A stretch of 64,000 nt of DNA from Forficula auricularia (Eukaryota; Arthropoda; Insecta; Dermaptera; Forficulidae). The notes below the pieces were generated by a model, which saw only the letters and a list, made by a program, of their open reading frames with translations, had not been told where the DNA came from and made no database searches. This document shows positions 1-9,217 of this stretch, in pieces. Positions within the stretch are counted from its first letter, which is position 1. Each line of letters begins with the position of its first letter. The stretch lies in contig JALMQS010000621.1 in assembly GCA_024734495.1 (NCBI GenBank), positions 62,001-126,000 of the forward strand, written 5' to 3'. Both the position numbers and the translations under genes were made by a program.

Positions 1-1700
1 TTAAATAGCTTAAAACGATCTGAAATTAAAATTAAATGAAATTAAAAATTTGAATTTTAGTACGTTTGAAATTTTTCTACGGAGACTGACGATTTGATTT
101 ATTGATGAGTTTTCAATGGAAGGCAGTTCAAGATTTTTGTTAACAATTTCATAATTATTTTAAATACTCTACTGAAATGTGTTCATACAATCAGAGCAAA
201 GCTAAGACAAATCGATTTTTAAATTTTAATCGTTATTTAAATTGTCTAGACTCTAAAATTTTTCCGCCTTAGGCCCTGGCCTCATCCATCACTGATCTAA
301 ATACTTAATATATTATTACCCTACAATTATAAAATAAAAATAAAACACGCAAAAATTTGTTCTTCGATCTGATAGAAGTATTATTACGCAATGAATATAT
401 ATATATATATATATTTATAAAGTATAATAATAATATTAATAAAAATAAATTACTAAATTACCATTAATCTATGCTAAAAATTATTTAAAAAAAAAGTGTT
501 GTCGCAAATATATAATGACTAATGGTTAAAGCTATTTGCCAAGGCAAAAAGCTTTCGTCTGAAATTACATTTTGCCAACGACTCATACATCGAGTAATAT
601 TCAATAAACCTTTTAGAAAATAAAATGTCTCCCATTATAAAATGAAAATTTTCATTTCCAAAAAAGTTTCCGAACGTGTTTCTTCCTGTCTCCGTATCCA
701 GCAGATAATTATAATGATTATTCAATCCTTTGTTGGCCCTGAAGGGGGCTAATCCTTTTCCCAGTCCCCTTTCTAGTCGTGTGGCTGGTACACTAATTGG
801 GATTTTTCCCTGTCGGAGCTTACAATGGGCTTAAGGCCTCGCAATCCAGTCGCTACATTAATTATTATTCATCGACCGCTCTTTGACTCGACCGAGTGAT
901 TAAATAAAAGCATTTCCACCCCCAAACCCGCCCTTGAACCACCCCTAAAACACCGCCCCATCGTTTGTATTGTCGGGCTACAAAACAAACTGACGAATAT
1001 AAGAAAATTGCCTTACAAATTCGAAGCTCCAACGATGGCAGGAATGGGGGATATTTTTAAAAAATTCAAAACAGGATCGAACGAATAAAGAAGGGAAAAT
1101 GGTGAATAAAACAAAAAGAAATAAAAAAAAGGAAATGGAAAATAATTATATCTTGTTTTTTAACCACACTTTGAGGCGATTCCCTGGAGACTAAGAATCT
1201 TATCAAGTAGAAGAAAAAATTAAATAAATAAATAAAAATCTTTAGAAAGTCATTTGTTAAAAAGAAAGAAAAAAGCGAAGAGGGCGTGGAGAAAAAATAA
1301 AATGGGGTGTGAATAGAAAATGCACTTCTTAAGAATAAAAAAAAAAAAAAATAAGGGAAAAATTAATTTCGCGAAATGGTATTTAAAATTTCATAAAAGA
1401 CAGTTTAATTGGATTTTCTTTTTAACTTTTGTTATTTGATCGTTGATTAAAGCAAATAGGATGAAATAAAATAAAAGAGAATTTTTTTTCATTTTATATA
1501 TTTGAGACTGAAGTTTCGAAGTCTTTTCTTTCATCTATAGACTAAAACAGGCCAGGCCAACCTAAATCTCACTAAGGCCCGCATTGACGACATAAAAATC
1601 TCCAAGAGCCGCACGCAAAAAGAATAATTTTAATTTTTTTTAAATATTTTTTTCGAGATCTGACTTTTCAACGGATTTCGTATTTAGTCATTTTTATTGT
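1..1700. other. AT-rich unclassified DNA with one GC-balanced island
   Basis: No gene is supported here. The stretch is poly-A/T rich with an (AT)n run near 395-414. Positions 720-990 are clearly less AT-rich and not repeated elsewhere in the window, so they may be single-copy DNA. Small open frames show no domain or codon signal. Confidence 0.5.
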
Positions 1701-1725
1701 AAGTGAATGCAAAGGTACACTGAAA

Positions 1726-1783
1726 GTGGTCAAGCAGTGTAAATGTGAAAAAAGTGGTCAATCAGTGTAAATGTGAAAAAAAC
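1726..1783. repeat. Two-copy direct tandem repeat (~28 bp unit)
   Basis: A unit beginning AAGTGGTCAA and ending GTGTAAATGTGAAAAA occurs twice in a row with one base difference. It lies just upstream of the second tandem repeat. Confidence 0.7.
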
Positions 1784-1865
1784 AATACTACAACGAGATA
1801 GGAATAGAAAGCATGCATTGAATAACCCAACAACAAAATGTACGTATTTGTATGCTAATAAACAT

Positions 1866-1973
1866 AATAATTAATAATAAATATGATACAATTTGATGGC
1901 TGTATATGTATGGTAATAAAATTAATAATTAATAATAAATATGATACATTTTGATGGCTGTATATGTATATAA
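1866..1973. repeat. Two-copy direct tandem repeat (58-bp period)
   Basis: The unit starts AATAATTAATAATAAATATG and contains TTTGATGGCTGTATATGTAT. It is repeated directly with few changes and abuts the left end of the large inverted repeat that starts at 1,971. A shorter AATTATTAATAATAAAT stretch also borders the right end of that element. Confidence 0.75.
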
Positions 1974-2036
1974 TTAAGTAATGGAGAGGGTTTCAGCCAA
2001 TGGGTAGCCTCTGCTGAATAAAAAACTCCCAATTAT

Positions 2037-2080
2037 GGAAAACGTTTCGGCTTTAATTCAATAATGCCATCATCAGTTCC
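2037..2080 (-). ncRNA. Hammerhead-ribozyme-like motif, left arm
   Basis: Read on the minus strand: GGAA, then CTGATGA (core box), one unpaired T, helix II GGC...GCC with a 14-nt loop, GAAA (core box), CGTT, then TTCC. GGAA and TTCC pair as helix I, and CTCT and GGAG just outside can extend it across an internal loop. The helix III segment is only ACGT, self-complementary and loopless, so activity would require two molecules. All invariant core bases are intact. Confidence 0.6.
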
Positions 2081-2784
2081 TAAGAGCTGAAAAAAGCGAT
2101 AGAGCACACATGTAACAATACAATAAAAAAATTTTTACTACAATCCAAAGTTGTTAATTATAAAATTATATCTTACAGTATTAGCGACACAATTAATTTT
2201 ATAAATAAACTGTACGCAGGCAGAGTTGTTATGGATTTTATCATAATATACAAAATTATATGAAATATAAAATGGTACATAAATCTTGGTGTGCTCTCAC
2301 TAGATATGCGCAACGTCTCAAGTACAAATAAAGCAAATTTTCATTTCATTCAAATAATAACAGTATGAGGACATTGATCTAATTAGGATCACTGACCCCT
2401 CACAAACATCTCTCAATTAAAAGGATTTCTCCAAATAATTAATCAACATTAAGAATATCAAATTTCAATTTAAAATGAAAAAATATAAAAAAATTTCTAT
2501 TTTTTTATCTCATACTGTGTTATTATTTGAATGAAATGAAAATTTGCTTTATTTGTACTTGAGACGTTGCGCATACCTAGTGAGAGCACACCAAGATTTA
2601 TGCACCATTTTATATTTCATATAATTTTGTATATTATGATAAAATCCATAACAACTCTGCCTGCGTACAATTTATTTATAAAATTAATTGTGTCGCTAAT
2701 ACTGTAAGATATAATTTTATAATTAACAACTTAGGATTGTTGTAAAAAAAAATATGTGTGCTCTATCGCTTTTTTCAACTCTTA

Positions 2785-2828
2785 GGAACTGATGATGGCA
2801 TTATTGGATTAAAGCCGAAACGTTTTCC
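2785..2828 (+). ncRNA. Hammerhead-ribozyme-like motif, right arm
   Basis: This is the mirror copy of the motif at 2,037-2,080, with one base different in the helix II loop. CTGATGA is at 2,789-2,795, GAAA at 2,817-2,820, and the ACGU segment is followed by U, giving a GUU cleavage triplet. Helix I is GGAA/UUCC with an outer CUCU/GGAG extension. The core is intact. Confidence 0.6.
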
Positions 2829-2954
2829 ATAATTGGGAGTTTTTTATTCAGCAGAGGCTATCCATTGGCTGAATCCCTCTCCATTACTTAATTATTAATA
2901 ATAAATAGTTTTAACGATCAAAATTATTAGTTTTTTTTTTATTTTATTTTTTTA

Positions 2955-3155
2955 TAGCTGAAAGTAATGGAGGGCAGCCCGGTATAGTGAAGAAATAAAA
3001 AATTATCCCATTTCCAACTAAGGTGTATTTATTGGATACTCATTCTCTTTCTTCCTCCTTTCCTTTTAAAACGACGTTTCGGAGGATTCTTTCCTTCTTC
3101 TTCAGGGTTTCAAAGGGTCAATGAAAGAAACAAACAAGATGTAAGAAAATTTTTA
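2955..3155 (-). mobile_element. Half of a hammerhead-bearing inverted-repeat element (ACGTTTCGG family)
   Basis: This matches the left half of the element at 23,950-24,275: a GCAGCCC start, ATAGTGAAGAAA, then the ACGTTTCGGAGGATTC block and CTTCTTCAGG. The second arm is absent, so it is a truncated or half copy. The minus strand holds CTGAAGA, a helix II with weak pairing, GAAAC and GTC at about 3,073-3,104. Confidence 0.55.
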
Positions 3156-3159
3156 CTTT

Positions 3160-3836
3160 CTCTAGCAGAAACATTAAAATAGAAAAAAATTCAAACTTGT
3201 GGGTCCGGCCAAACCAGAAATAAAAAATATTTAAATCCAAAATCCTGAATTAAAAATTTTTTTAAAAAATTTGCCATTTTAATCATAAAGTAGTTATTGA
3301 TTTATTTTGATTAGATAATGTAAAATTTTTAAATAATATTAATTTCATATAGCGTTATTTAAATAATCCTCAACTTTAAAAACCAAAGATAGTAATTTTA
3401 TACACATTTTGATTTTCAATATTTAATATATTCAAGAAAATAATGGAGTTATAATACAATTATTAATAATAGCCAGAATTTATGGAGTGTGATTTTTTAA
3501 GGGGATAAATTTTTTTTATTTTAGTGATATTCAAAAACATAAGGTTTTAATATTTAACGCCTAATAATGCAACCCGCAACTCAGAGCGTTCGATTCGAAT
3601 AACCTAGTATACACAGGCGAAGCTTGTTCTTAATGGTTTTAACTATCAAATTTATTATTCAAGTCACATACACTGAACAATATTTCGAGTCTTATTTTAA
3701 AATAACAAACAAATATCAATGGCTATTTCCTTTAGAGTGATTTTTGAATTTCATTTCTCCTGTTTTTAAATCAATTTCTCTTGTTGAAGTTTATTATTAT
3801 TATTTTTTATTTTGATTATTTATATCCATCGATTAA
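3160..3836. other. AT-rich unclassified DNA
   Basis: I see nothing assignable. There are no long open frames, tRNA boxes or inverted repeats above background. Confidence 0.5.
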
Positions 3837-3896
3837 ATTAATAAGTTGTTGTAGGGGAATAAGGACAATAGCTTATGCAAATATTTTTTATTTTAT

Positions 3897-3934
3897 GCCA
3901 ATGTTTCGTCAACTTTGTTGACTTCCTCAGAGCT
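3897..3934 (-). ncRNA. Hammerhead-like motif (CTGAGGA type)
   Basis: On the minus strand the core box is CTGAGGA, which fits the CUGANGA consensus. One unpaired A follows, then a perfect 6-bp helix II GTCAAC/GTTGAC with an AAA loop, then GAAAC. Flanking GCT/GGC can pair as helix I. The helix III segment ACAU has a C-A mismatch in dimer form, so this copy may be weak. Confidence 0.5.
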
Positions 3935-4003
3935 CTAAAAAATTAAAGTATTTGATTTGAAATTATTATAACATGTACTAATTAAGGTCTTTCATTTTTT
4001 AGA

Positions 4004-4040
4004 GCCCTGACGAAGTAAACAAAGTTGACGAAATGTTGGC
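4004..4040 (+). ncRNA. Hammerhead-like motif (CTGACGA type)
   Basis: GCC precedes CTGACGA (4,007-4,013). After one A comes helix II GT..AC with a partly mispaired stem, then GAAA and AUGU, which can self-pair through G-U wobbles. GGC follows and pairs with GCC as helix I. It is the partner of the motif at 3,897-3,934. Confidence 0.5.
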
Positions 4041-4099
4041 ATAAAATAAAAATATTTCCATAAGCTATTGTCCTTATTTCCCTACGACAACTTATTAAT

Positions 4100-4590
4100 T
4101 ATTTTTTATGTTATTATTTGTGGAATTATAGAGAACGCTATTTCTTTTAATTAATTTAATGCAATTTAAAAAACAATCTGAAATACCTGATTAGAAAAAA
4201 CAAAATTCGTACGTCATATATGATCGCGAGCAGTACGTAGGGAAGCCGAGCGCCACAGGAATTGATGTGAAAGTGAATGTTTATAAATAAAAATACTGAT
4301 TATTATGATTAAACCTTCGAAACTAAACTCTAACAAATAAATTTTATACTAGTATAGGTATTGAAAAAATGTTATTAAGTGTGATTATAAAAATAAACAC
4401 AAATCTTTTATAAAAACAATCTTTCAAAAGCCTATTGAAATACCAAATTTAATAAGCATATTATGAAGAATTTATTTATATATATGTAGGTGTGCCCACA
4501 GGGGGGGTTAAAAATTGTTGCATTTTAGTACCTATTAATTGCTAAAAATAAAAAAGGTCAGGTCTAATAACTTCAAAAAAGATCATATAA
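4100..4590. other. AT-rich unclassified DNA
   Basis: Nothing recognisable apart from a G8 run near 4,500-4,507. Confidence 0.5.
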
Positions 4591-4659
4591 TTGAGTGGAT
4601 TTTGATGAGGCAGTCCTAATTTAAAAAAAGAGATAATTGTAACTTTCTTTTTTATTCAA

Positions 4660-4703
4660 AAAACGACATTTCGGAGGTTTATTCCCTCCTTCATCATATA
4701 TTT
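4660..4703 (-). ncRNA. Degenerate hammerhead-like motif
   Basis: The minus strand reads ATGATGA instead of CTGATGA, one A, perfect helix II GGAGG/CCTCC, then GAAATGTC. The changed first core base would be expected to hurt activity. Confidence 0.4.
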
Positions 4704-4819
4704 ATCTCGAATTTGCTAATCATGACTACACTAAATTTTGCTGAGAATGAAATACTACATAATATTGTTACTGCCACCGGGAGAGGAGACAGTCACATTG
4801 GATTTTCTTCTCTGACCTT

Positions 4820-4869
4820 TCAAAATCCTGAAGAAGGAGGGAATAAACCTCCGAAACGTCGGTTTTTGA
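4820..4869 (+). ncRNA. Hammerhead-ribozyme-like motif, best copy in the window
   Basis: Helix I pairs TCAAAATC (4,820-4,827) with GGTTTTTGA (4,861-4,869), about 8 bp with one bulge. The core is CTGAAGA (4,828-4,834), which fits CUGANGA, then one unpaired A, helix II GGAGG/CCTCC (5 bp, 7-nt loop), GAAA and a GTC cleavage triplet. Helix III is only the palindrome ACGT, so a dimer would be required. Every invariant base is present. Confidence 0.65.
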
Positions 4870-4955
4870 ATTAAAAACGTTAGTTATAATTATTATCTCT
4901 CTTTTTTGAATTTCGGACTGGCTCATCAAATTTCACTCAATTCCCTTATCAGTCC

Positions 4956-6650
4956 GTCTCCAAAAACTACTTCAAGCTCTTATAATTTTTTAGAAGGGAA
5001 TAAAATGGGGGGGGGGGTGTACTTTTCATAAAAAGGAGGAAGGAGGTCATTAAGCTATGGGGGCACCCCTGATATAATATGTAGGTATGTATATGTCTAT
5101 TTGACAACCTCAATAATTTTTCTCTATCGGTGTTATAGGTACATTGCAAAAAAATAAACTGCAACAGATCGTTGTTAAACTTTATCCAATGTACTCTCTT
5201 ATTCTAAGGTAAAGTACTTTAAAATATAATTTTACAAAAAACTTTGTATGACCTTTTTTGTGGTCCCCAAGGTACTTAATTTCAATCAAAATTGGTTTAG
5301 TCATTTTCAAAATATTTAAAAAAAACTAAAAAAGTACTGAAATAAAGTACTAATGTTTGTAGGCCAATATATACCAAAAACTAATTAGCGCTTCATTTTG
5401 TTAAAGTAATGGTAAGTTTTCAATTTCATTTCAATCGGTTGTTCGGTGTGGAAAAAATCGTGTACGAAAAAAACGATAACATACATCCACCCGCACGCAC
5501 TTCCTGAAAAAATCGCACTTTTTGGCCTCTGGATGAGACCCCATGTAATTTTTGGCAAAACCATCACGTGCTAAAATTCAACCTAAATGAATACTACAAT
5601 TTGTGACTTTAATTGAGACTATGGGTTCCGTAATCTTTACCTGAGAACCCTTTACAGCGAGACCGATTACAATACTTTACCCAGGGATAAAAGTAAAAAA
5701 AAATATTTTTTAATTTACGATTTTTTAATATTGTTTTTCTACTCTAAGCGTTTTACGTGAATATCAAACGTCAGCACAACAAGATGTCATTTCTGATTGA
5801 AAAATGGAATCGAAGCGTATCGGGAGTCACCCTGCTCGGAAATAGATAGAAAAATATCACTATTCGAGAAAAAAAAAACGAAAAGAAATTCTAAAAATAT
5901 GAAAGTTTTTTTTCTATCTCTCTCTCTCTAAAGATTCTCGGTACTGTTCAATATTCGTGTAATTCAACCCTGAACCCGGGCCCTTAAGCCCGGCCAAAGC
6001 AGATGAGCATTTTATCGGCTCAACTCTTCTCTACTCCACCCCCCTTAACTTTTTTTTTAAGACTGATATTTTCTTTCCCCCTCTGGGCGTTTCTCCAGAG
6101 GGTGGACTGAAAAATATAGATCTGGTATTTTTTTAAAGGAAAAGGAAACGAAGAGAAAAAAAAACCTCTCGGCGAGAATTGGATAAAGGCACCACTGACT
6201 GGTAAGATTCCCCCGTTTGTACCACCCCTTTTTTGAGGGGGAGGCGAGTTCGAAATCACATTGTGCTGCAGTAGTCGACGACAACAAAAGGGTCAAGTAG
6301 CGGAGAGAGATTTCAACTTGTTAACGCAACATCCAACCAACTTGTCAAAAATAAATAGAACAGGCACGCCCTGTATATATCTATATATATATTTCTACCC
6401 CACAATATCAAAAGAAGAGAGTTGAATACTAAATTGAAAGGTTTTTTGGAATCTCTTTTGAATTTTTTTTCAACCACTAGAATAAAAATTTGATTATATA
6501 ACATTATTTGATATAATAAGTTTGGAAAGTTTTCTTCAAGTGGTAGTGAAAAAAATATATATAAAATACTGTCCAATTTCTTGATAAACGTAAGCATAAA
6601 GGATCCATGGTTTTTGAGATATAATTTTTTCGTTTTAACCTGGAAAACAT
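4956..6650. other. Unclassified AT-rich DNA
   Basis: The stretch holds a G10 run near 5,008-5,017, a (CT)n run near 5,920-5,935, and a slightly GC-richer patch at 5,960-6,300. Open frames on the minus strand at 6,020-6,300 and 6,313-6,669 are low-complexity translations without recognisable domains. Confidence 0.45.
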
Positions 6651-6654
6651 TTAA

Positions 6655-7173
6655 GGTAGTTCTTTTCACAAATGCAACAATTCAAGAAGTCTTCGAAACT
6701 TAGAATATAAGTAATTAAAAGAATTATAAACAAAATGTTAAAATTTAAAGACGATTTACCACACCAAACATGAAATAATTGCAATTAAAATGGAAATTTT
6801 TCACATATGGTAGATTGGTAAAGTGTGGGAAAATGATCATTATTTTATTTTCTTTCATTGAAGGACTTTGAGCATCTTGATGAAAAATTTATATTTGTTA
6901 GAATAATATATTCGGAGTGCCTTAAAAAAATTGAAATTATTTACCTCGTAGTTTTGATAAAAAATAAAAATAAAAACATATTTGGGCGATTATTTTTAGT
7001 GAAGAGGATATAAGAACAATCGCTTGGAAAAGATCCATTCATAAAGAGAATATAGTAGTGTGAGAAGTACAGTCACGTTAAAAAACATAACCTAAAATTT
7101 TAGCACCGGTCATATGTATAGAGTGGTTACGAGGCTAAAAACTTTTTGTGTGGATTGTCGGGAAAGAACTACC
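6655..7173. mobile_element. MITE with TTAA target site (copy 1)
   Basis: Terminal inverted repeats GGTAGTTCTTTTCAC and GGGAAAGAACTACC are each bordered by TTAA (6,651-6,654 and 7,174-7,177), giving the TTAA duplication typical of piggyBac-type elements. A second copy with the same ends lies at 23,549-23,940, and one end is at 15,619. There is no transposase frame, so it is non-autonomous. Confidence 0.7.
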
Positions 7174-7180
7174 TTAAATA

Positions 7181-7380
7181 GGGGAAGGTGGGGTAAGACG
7201 GGGACCTTAAGGTTTGAAGTGAAAAAACTAAATATACATCACAGAAATTAGGAACTTTATTTTTTAACTAAATTGGTCTTCCCTCTATTAGATTATAATA
7301 AAAAAAAAACTTTTATATTTTTTTGAATAAAGAATAAAAACACAAAAAAAGTATTTTGCCCCATCTTGCCCCACCCTTGG
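7181..7380. mobile_element. ~200-bp MITE with GGGTGGGG(C/T)AAGA(C/T)GGGG ends
   Basis: The left end GGGGAAGGTGGGGTAAGACG and the right end CATCTTGCCCCACCCTTGG are imperfect terminal inverted repeats. It abuts the TTAA MITE on its left. Confidence 0.6.
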
Positions 7381-7430
7381 TTGATATATAAATGTAATTG
7401 AAAAGAATTTGTCTTGTCAAGATTAACACA

Positions 7431-7500
7431 GGTTGTCCTCTGCTTGATGCAAATAAACATATTATACATATATTATAAGAAATATAAATATTTATATACT
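7431..7500 (+). repeat. Type-I hammerhead element: outer module (GTTGTCCTCTGCTTGATGCA)
   Basis: This 32-nt block is the conserved outer module of the type-I hammerhead element, seen again at 15.5, 30.6, 31.8, 35.7, 37.35, 39.8 and 52.85 kb. It is followed by the AT-rich spacer that the Helitron at 7,501 has split. Confidence 0.7.
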
Positions 7501-8363
7501 AGCTGCGAATCCCGCCTTCTGTAGCCCTCTTGCTAGCAAGGGGATTCCCCCTGGACCTCCGGCCTCTGAACCCTCTCTCCTCCTCTATCTCCGATCACTC
7601 CCCACCCCACCAACTCTATCCCTAAACATAGAAGATACGATATCTTTTGTGTTTAAGACCCCAAAATCAAAAATTCCCCATTTTTCGGTTGACGGGTCAA
7701 ATTTTGAAAAAAGAATGAAAAAACTCTCCCTAGATATTTAAAAAATAGACCTAAATACTAGAATTGAATGCTAAACTTTAAAAACCCAGGAGATAAATCA
7801 CTTTAAAAATTTCAAAAATTTACCCCAAATTGACTATATTTCCCTTTCGAATCAGTGCTTTGGAGCCGAGCTGTAGCATGGAGGATGAATCAGGAAGAGA
7901 AACGAACCATTTTTCGGTTCCGGGGTCAAATTCTGAAAAAATGAAAAAAATCTTCAGAGATATTTCAAAAATAGAACTAAGTACCAAAATTGAATGCTAA
8001 ACTATAAAAACCCCAGAAGATAGACCAATGTAATAATTTCAAAAATTTACTACAAAATGACTATATCTCCCATACAAGGGTAAATAGAGCAAAATATTCA
8101 AATATGTTTTATTGTATTTTAATACTTCTCCTTTCTCAGCTAAAACCATATGAAATATATTTTATGGTTTAGGAGATGAAAACCTGCGAAAACAAATTTT
8201 GGGGCCCTTTCCCCCTTGAGGGTTCTAATTTCAAAAAACACCTTCTTAGTGGATATCCTTGTCATTATAGGAATGCACTGTCAAAATTTCAGCCCTTTAG
8301 ATGCAGCGGTTTGGTCTGTGCGGTGTCTGTTACATCCTGTCACGGAACAGTTTTGTATATAGA
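7501..8363 (-). mobile_element. Non-autonomous Helitron-like element
   Basis: On the minus strand it starts TCTCTATATACAAAACTG and ends GCAGCTAG followed by T, matching the Helitron 5' TC and 3' CTRR rule with insertion between A and T. The 3' end is homologous to the ends at 36,845 and 50,571. The interior holds a direct duplication of about 160 bp (near 7,680-7,855 and 7,911-8,070). Removing it joins the outer module at 7,431 to the hammerhead at 8,378, which supports the boundaries. Confidence 0.6.
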
Positions 8364-8377
8364 GATAATGTATTTGT

Positions 8378-8420
8378 TAGAGACTATAGCTTCGAAGATT
8401 TGACATTCATCATCAGTTTT
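8378..8420 (-). ncRNA. Type-I hammerhead-like motif (core mutated)
   Basis: The minus strand reads CTGATGA, T, helix II GAA..TTC around a GTCAAA loop, GAAG instead of GAAA, then CTATAGTC and TCT, which pairs with the base context before the core. The GAAA change suggests it is inactive. It belongs with the outer module at 7,431 across the Helitron. Confidence 0.5.
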
Positions 8421-8918
8421 TGTTTTTATTTTAATTAGAAACATTTTATCTGCTATTTCTCATGGGTTCAAATAATGTAGGTATTTCAAACGAAAAGTGA
8501 AACAAATTCTTAGATTTTGAGCTTTCTTGCTCCAGACCTTTCAACTAAAAATGCAAAATTATCAAAAAATGATATTTTATGAGATTTATATAGTTGTTTC
8601 TAATGAGAGATTAAGTTAATTGGGAATTGATTGCGTGGTATGATAATTAAGAAAAAATAAAAATAAAATTTCAATTAATCATCAGTTTAAAATAGATTCT
8701 AGTCAATGATAAGTATTTTTTATGAATTATTGCTAAATTCAATTGGTATTGGACCTTTTTTGTTAAGTATGTTCACCCATAAATTCTTTGTTTATGAACC
8801 TGTTTATTTCTTTGTTTATATTTCTTTGTTTTGTTTATATAATTTTGAAGTCGGTTTTATTTTTGTATTGTGTAATTGTTTAAAAAAATTTACGAACTGT
8901 TTCATTTTTCCATTTTTA
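8421..8918. other. AT-rich DNA between two hammerhead repeats
   Basis: It starts with TTTCTCATGGGTTCAAAT, the centre segment of the type-I hammerhead element. The rest has no recognisable feature. An open frame at 8,706-8,948 is a hydrophobic low-complexity translation. Confidence 0.45.
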
Positions 8919-8965
8919 GTACTACTGAAGATGGTCAATCAGAGGTGACCGAAGCTGTTTGGTGT
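8919..8965 (+). ncRNA. Hammerhead-like motif with perfect 5-bp helix II
   Basis: The run reads TACTA, CTGAAGA (8,925-8,931), one T, helix II GGTCA/TGACC (8-nt loop), GAAG, CTGTT, then TGGTGT. TACTA pairs with TGGTG using G-U wobbles as helix I. Only the last core A (GAAG for GAAA) deviates. A tail of AATAAATAATAATAATT follows, like a retroposon end. Confidence 0.5.
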
Positions 8966-9040
8966 ATCAATAAAATAAATAATAATAATTAACTGAAATT
9001 ATTGACTTTTATTAGTTTGTTTCTAAAAAAAAAACGTTCA

Positions 9041-9217
9041 TTTTTTGGCTTTTTGGCCTTTCTAGCCATAAGCCAATTTATGATACTTATTTTTTATTTT
9101 TAAAATTTGTCTCTACCGGGGGATCAGATTTTAGCCAGATGCCTCGAGTCGGATTTGAGCCCGGGTCCACCTGGTTAGCAGGCTGATACGATAATCCCTA
9201 GACTAACCCGACCCCCC
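9041..9217 (-). mobile_element. tRNA-derived SINE, family 1 (minus copy)
   Basis: The minus strand begins with a tRNA-like head whose B box is GGATTTGAGCCC-like in reverse, with ACCCGGG and CGAGGCATC flanks. It ends GGCCAAAAAGCCAAAAAA. It is about 85% similar by eye to the plus copy at 16,026-16,199. Confidence 0.65.

Larger units (their letters stand above)
1971..2894. mobile_element. Large inverted-repeat element with a hammerhead-like motif in each arm (Penelope-like, non-autonomous?)
   Basis: The left arm (1,971-2,369) and right arm (2,509-2,894) are near-perfect reverse complements of about 390 nt, separated by a 139-nt AT-rich spacer. Each arm carries a hammerhead-like motif about 70 nt from its outer end, with the two copies in opposite orientation. 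Outer ends read TAATTAAGTAATGGAG and its complement. No open frame for a transposase or reverse transcriptase is present. Penelope-like elements are known to have terminal repeats in direct or inverted order and to carry hammerheads, so an internally deleted Penelope-like copy is the favoured reading. A foldback DNA transposon is the alternative. The inverted repeat is seen directly; the family assignment is inference. Confidence 0.65.
3837..4099. mobile_element. 263-bp inverted-repeat element with two hammerhead-like motifs
   Basis: The ends ATTAATAAGTTGTTGTAGGG and its complement begin ~100-nt arms separated by a short AT-rich centre. Each arm carries a hammerhead-like motif facing the centre with different but compatible bases (see 3,897-3,934 and 4,004-4,040). 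The sequence family differs from the elements at 2 kb and 4.6 kb, although the layout is the same. Confidence 0.6.
4592..4955. mobile_element. Inverted-repeat element with hammerhead-like motifs (ACGTTTCGGAGG family, copy 1)
   Basis: The left arm begins GAGTGGATTTTGATGAGGCA and the right arm ends with its diverged complement. Both arms carry AAAAAAGAGA, a T-rich stretch, and the ACGTTTCGGAGG block. The same structure recurs at 15,021-15,391 and, as a half copy, at 41,158-41,410. The plus-strand right-arm hammerhead (4,820-4,869) is intact. The left-arm copy (minus, 4,660-4,703) has lost the first core C and reads GAAAUGUC. Confidence 0.65.

Noticed and set aside
1866..1973. CRISPR-like array
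   Set aside because: Only two direct units with no spacers, in an animal-type genome; a simple tandem duplication explains it.
6313..6669. 118-codon open frame on the minus strand
   Set aside because: Hydrophobic AT-driven translation with no domain; it runs into the TTAA MITE end.
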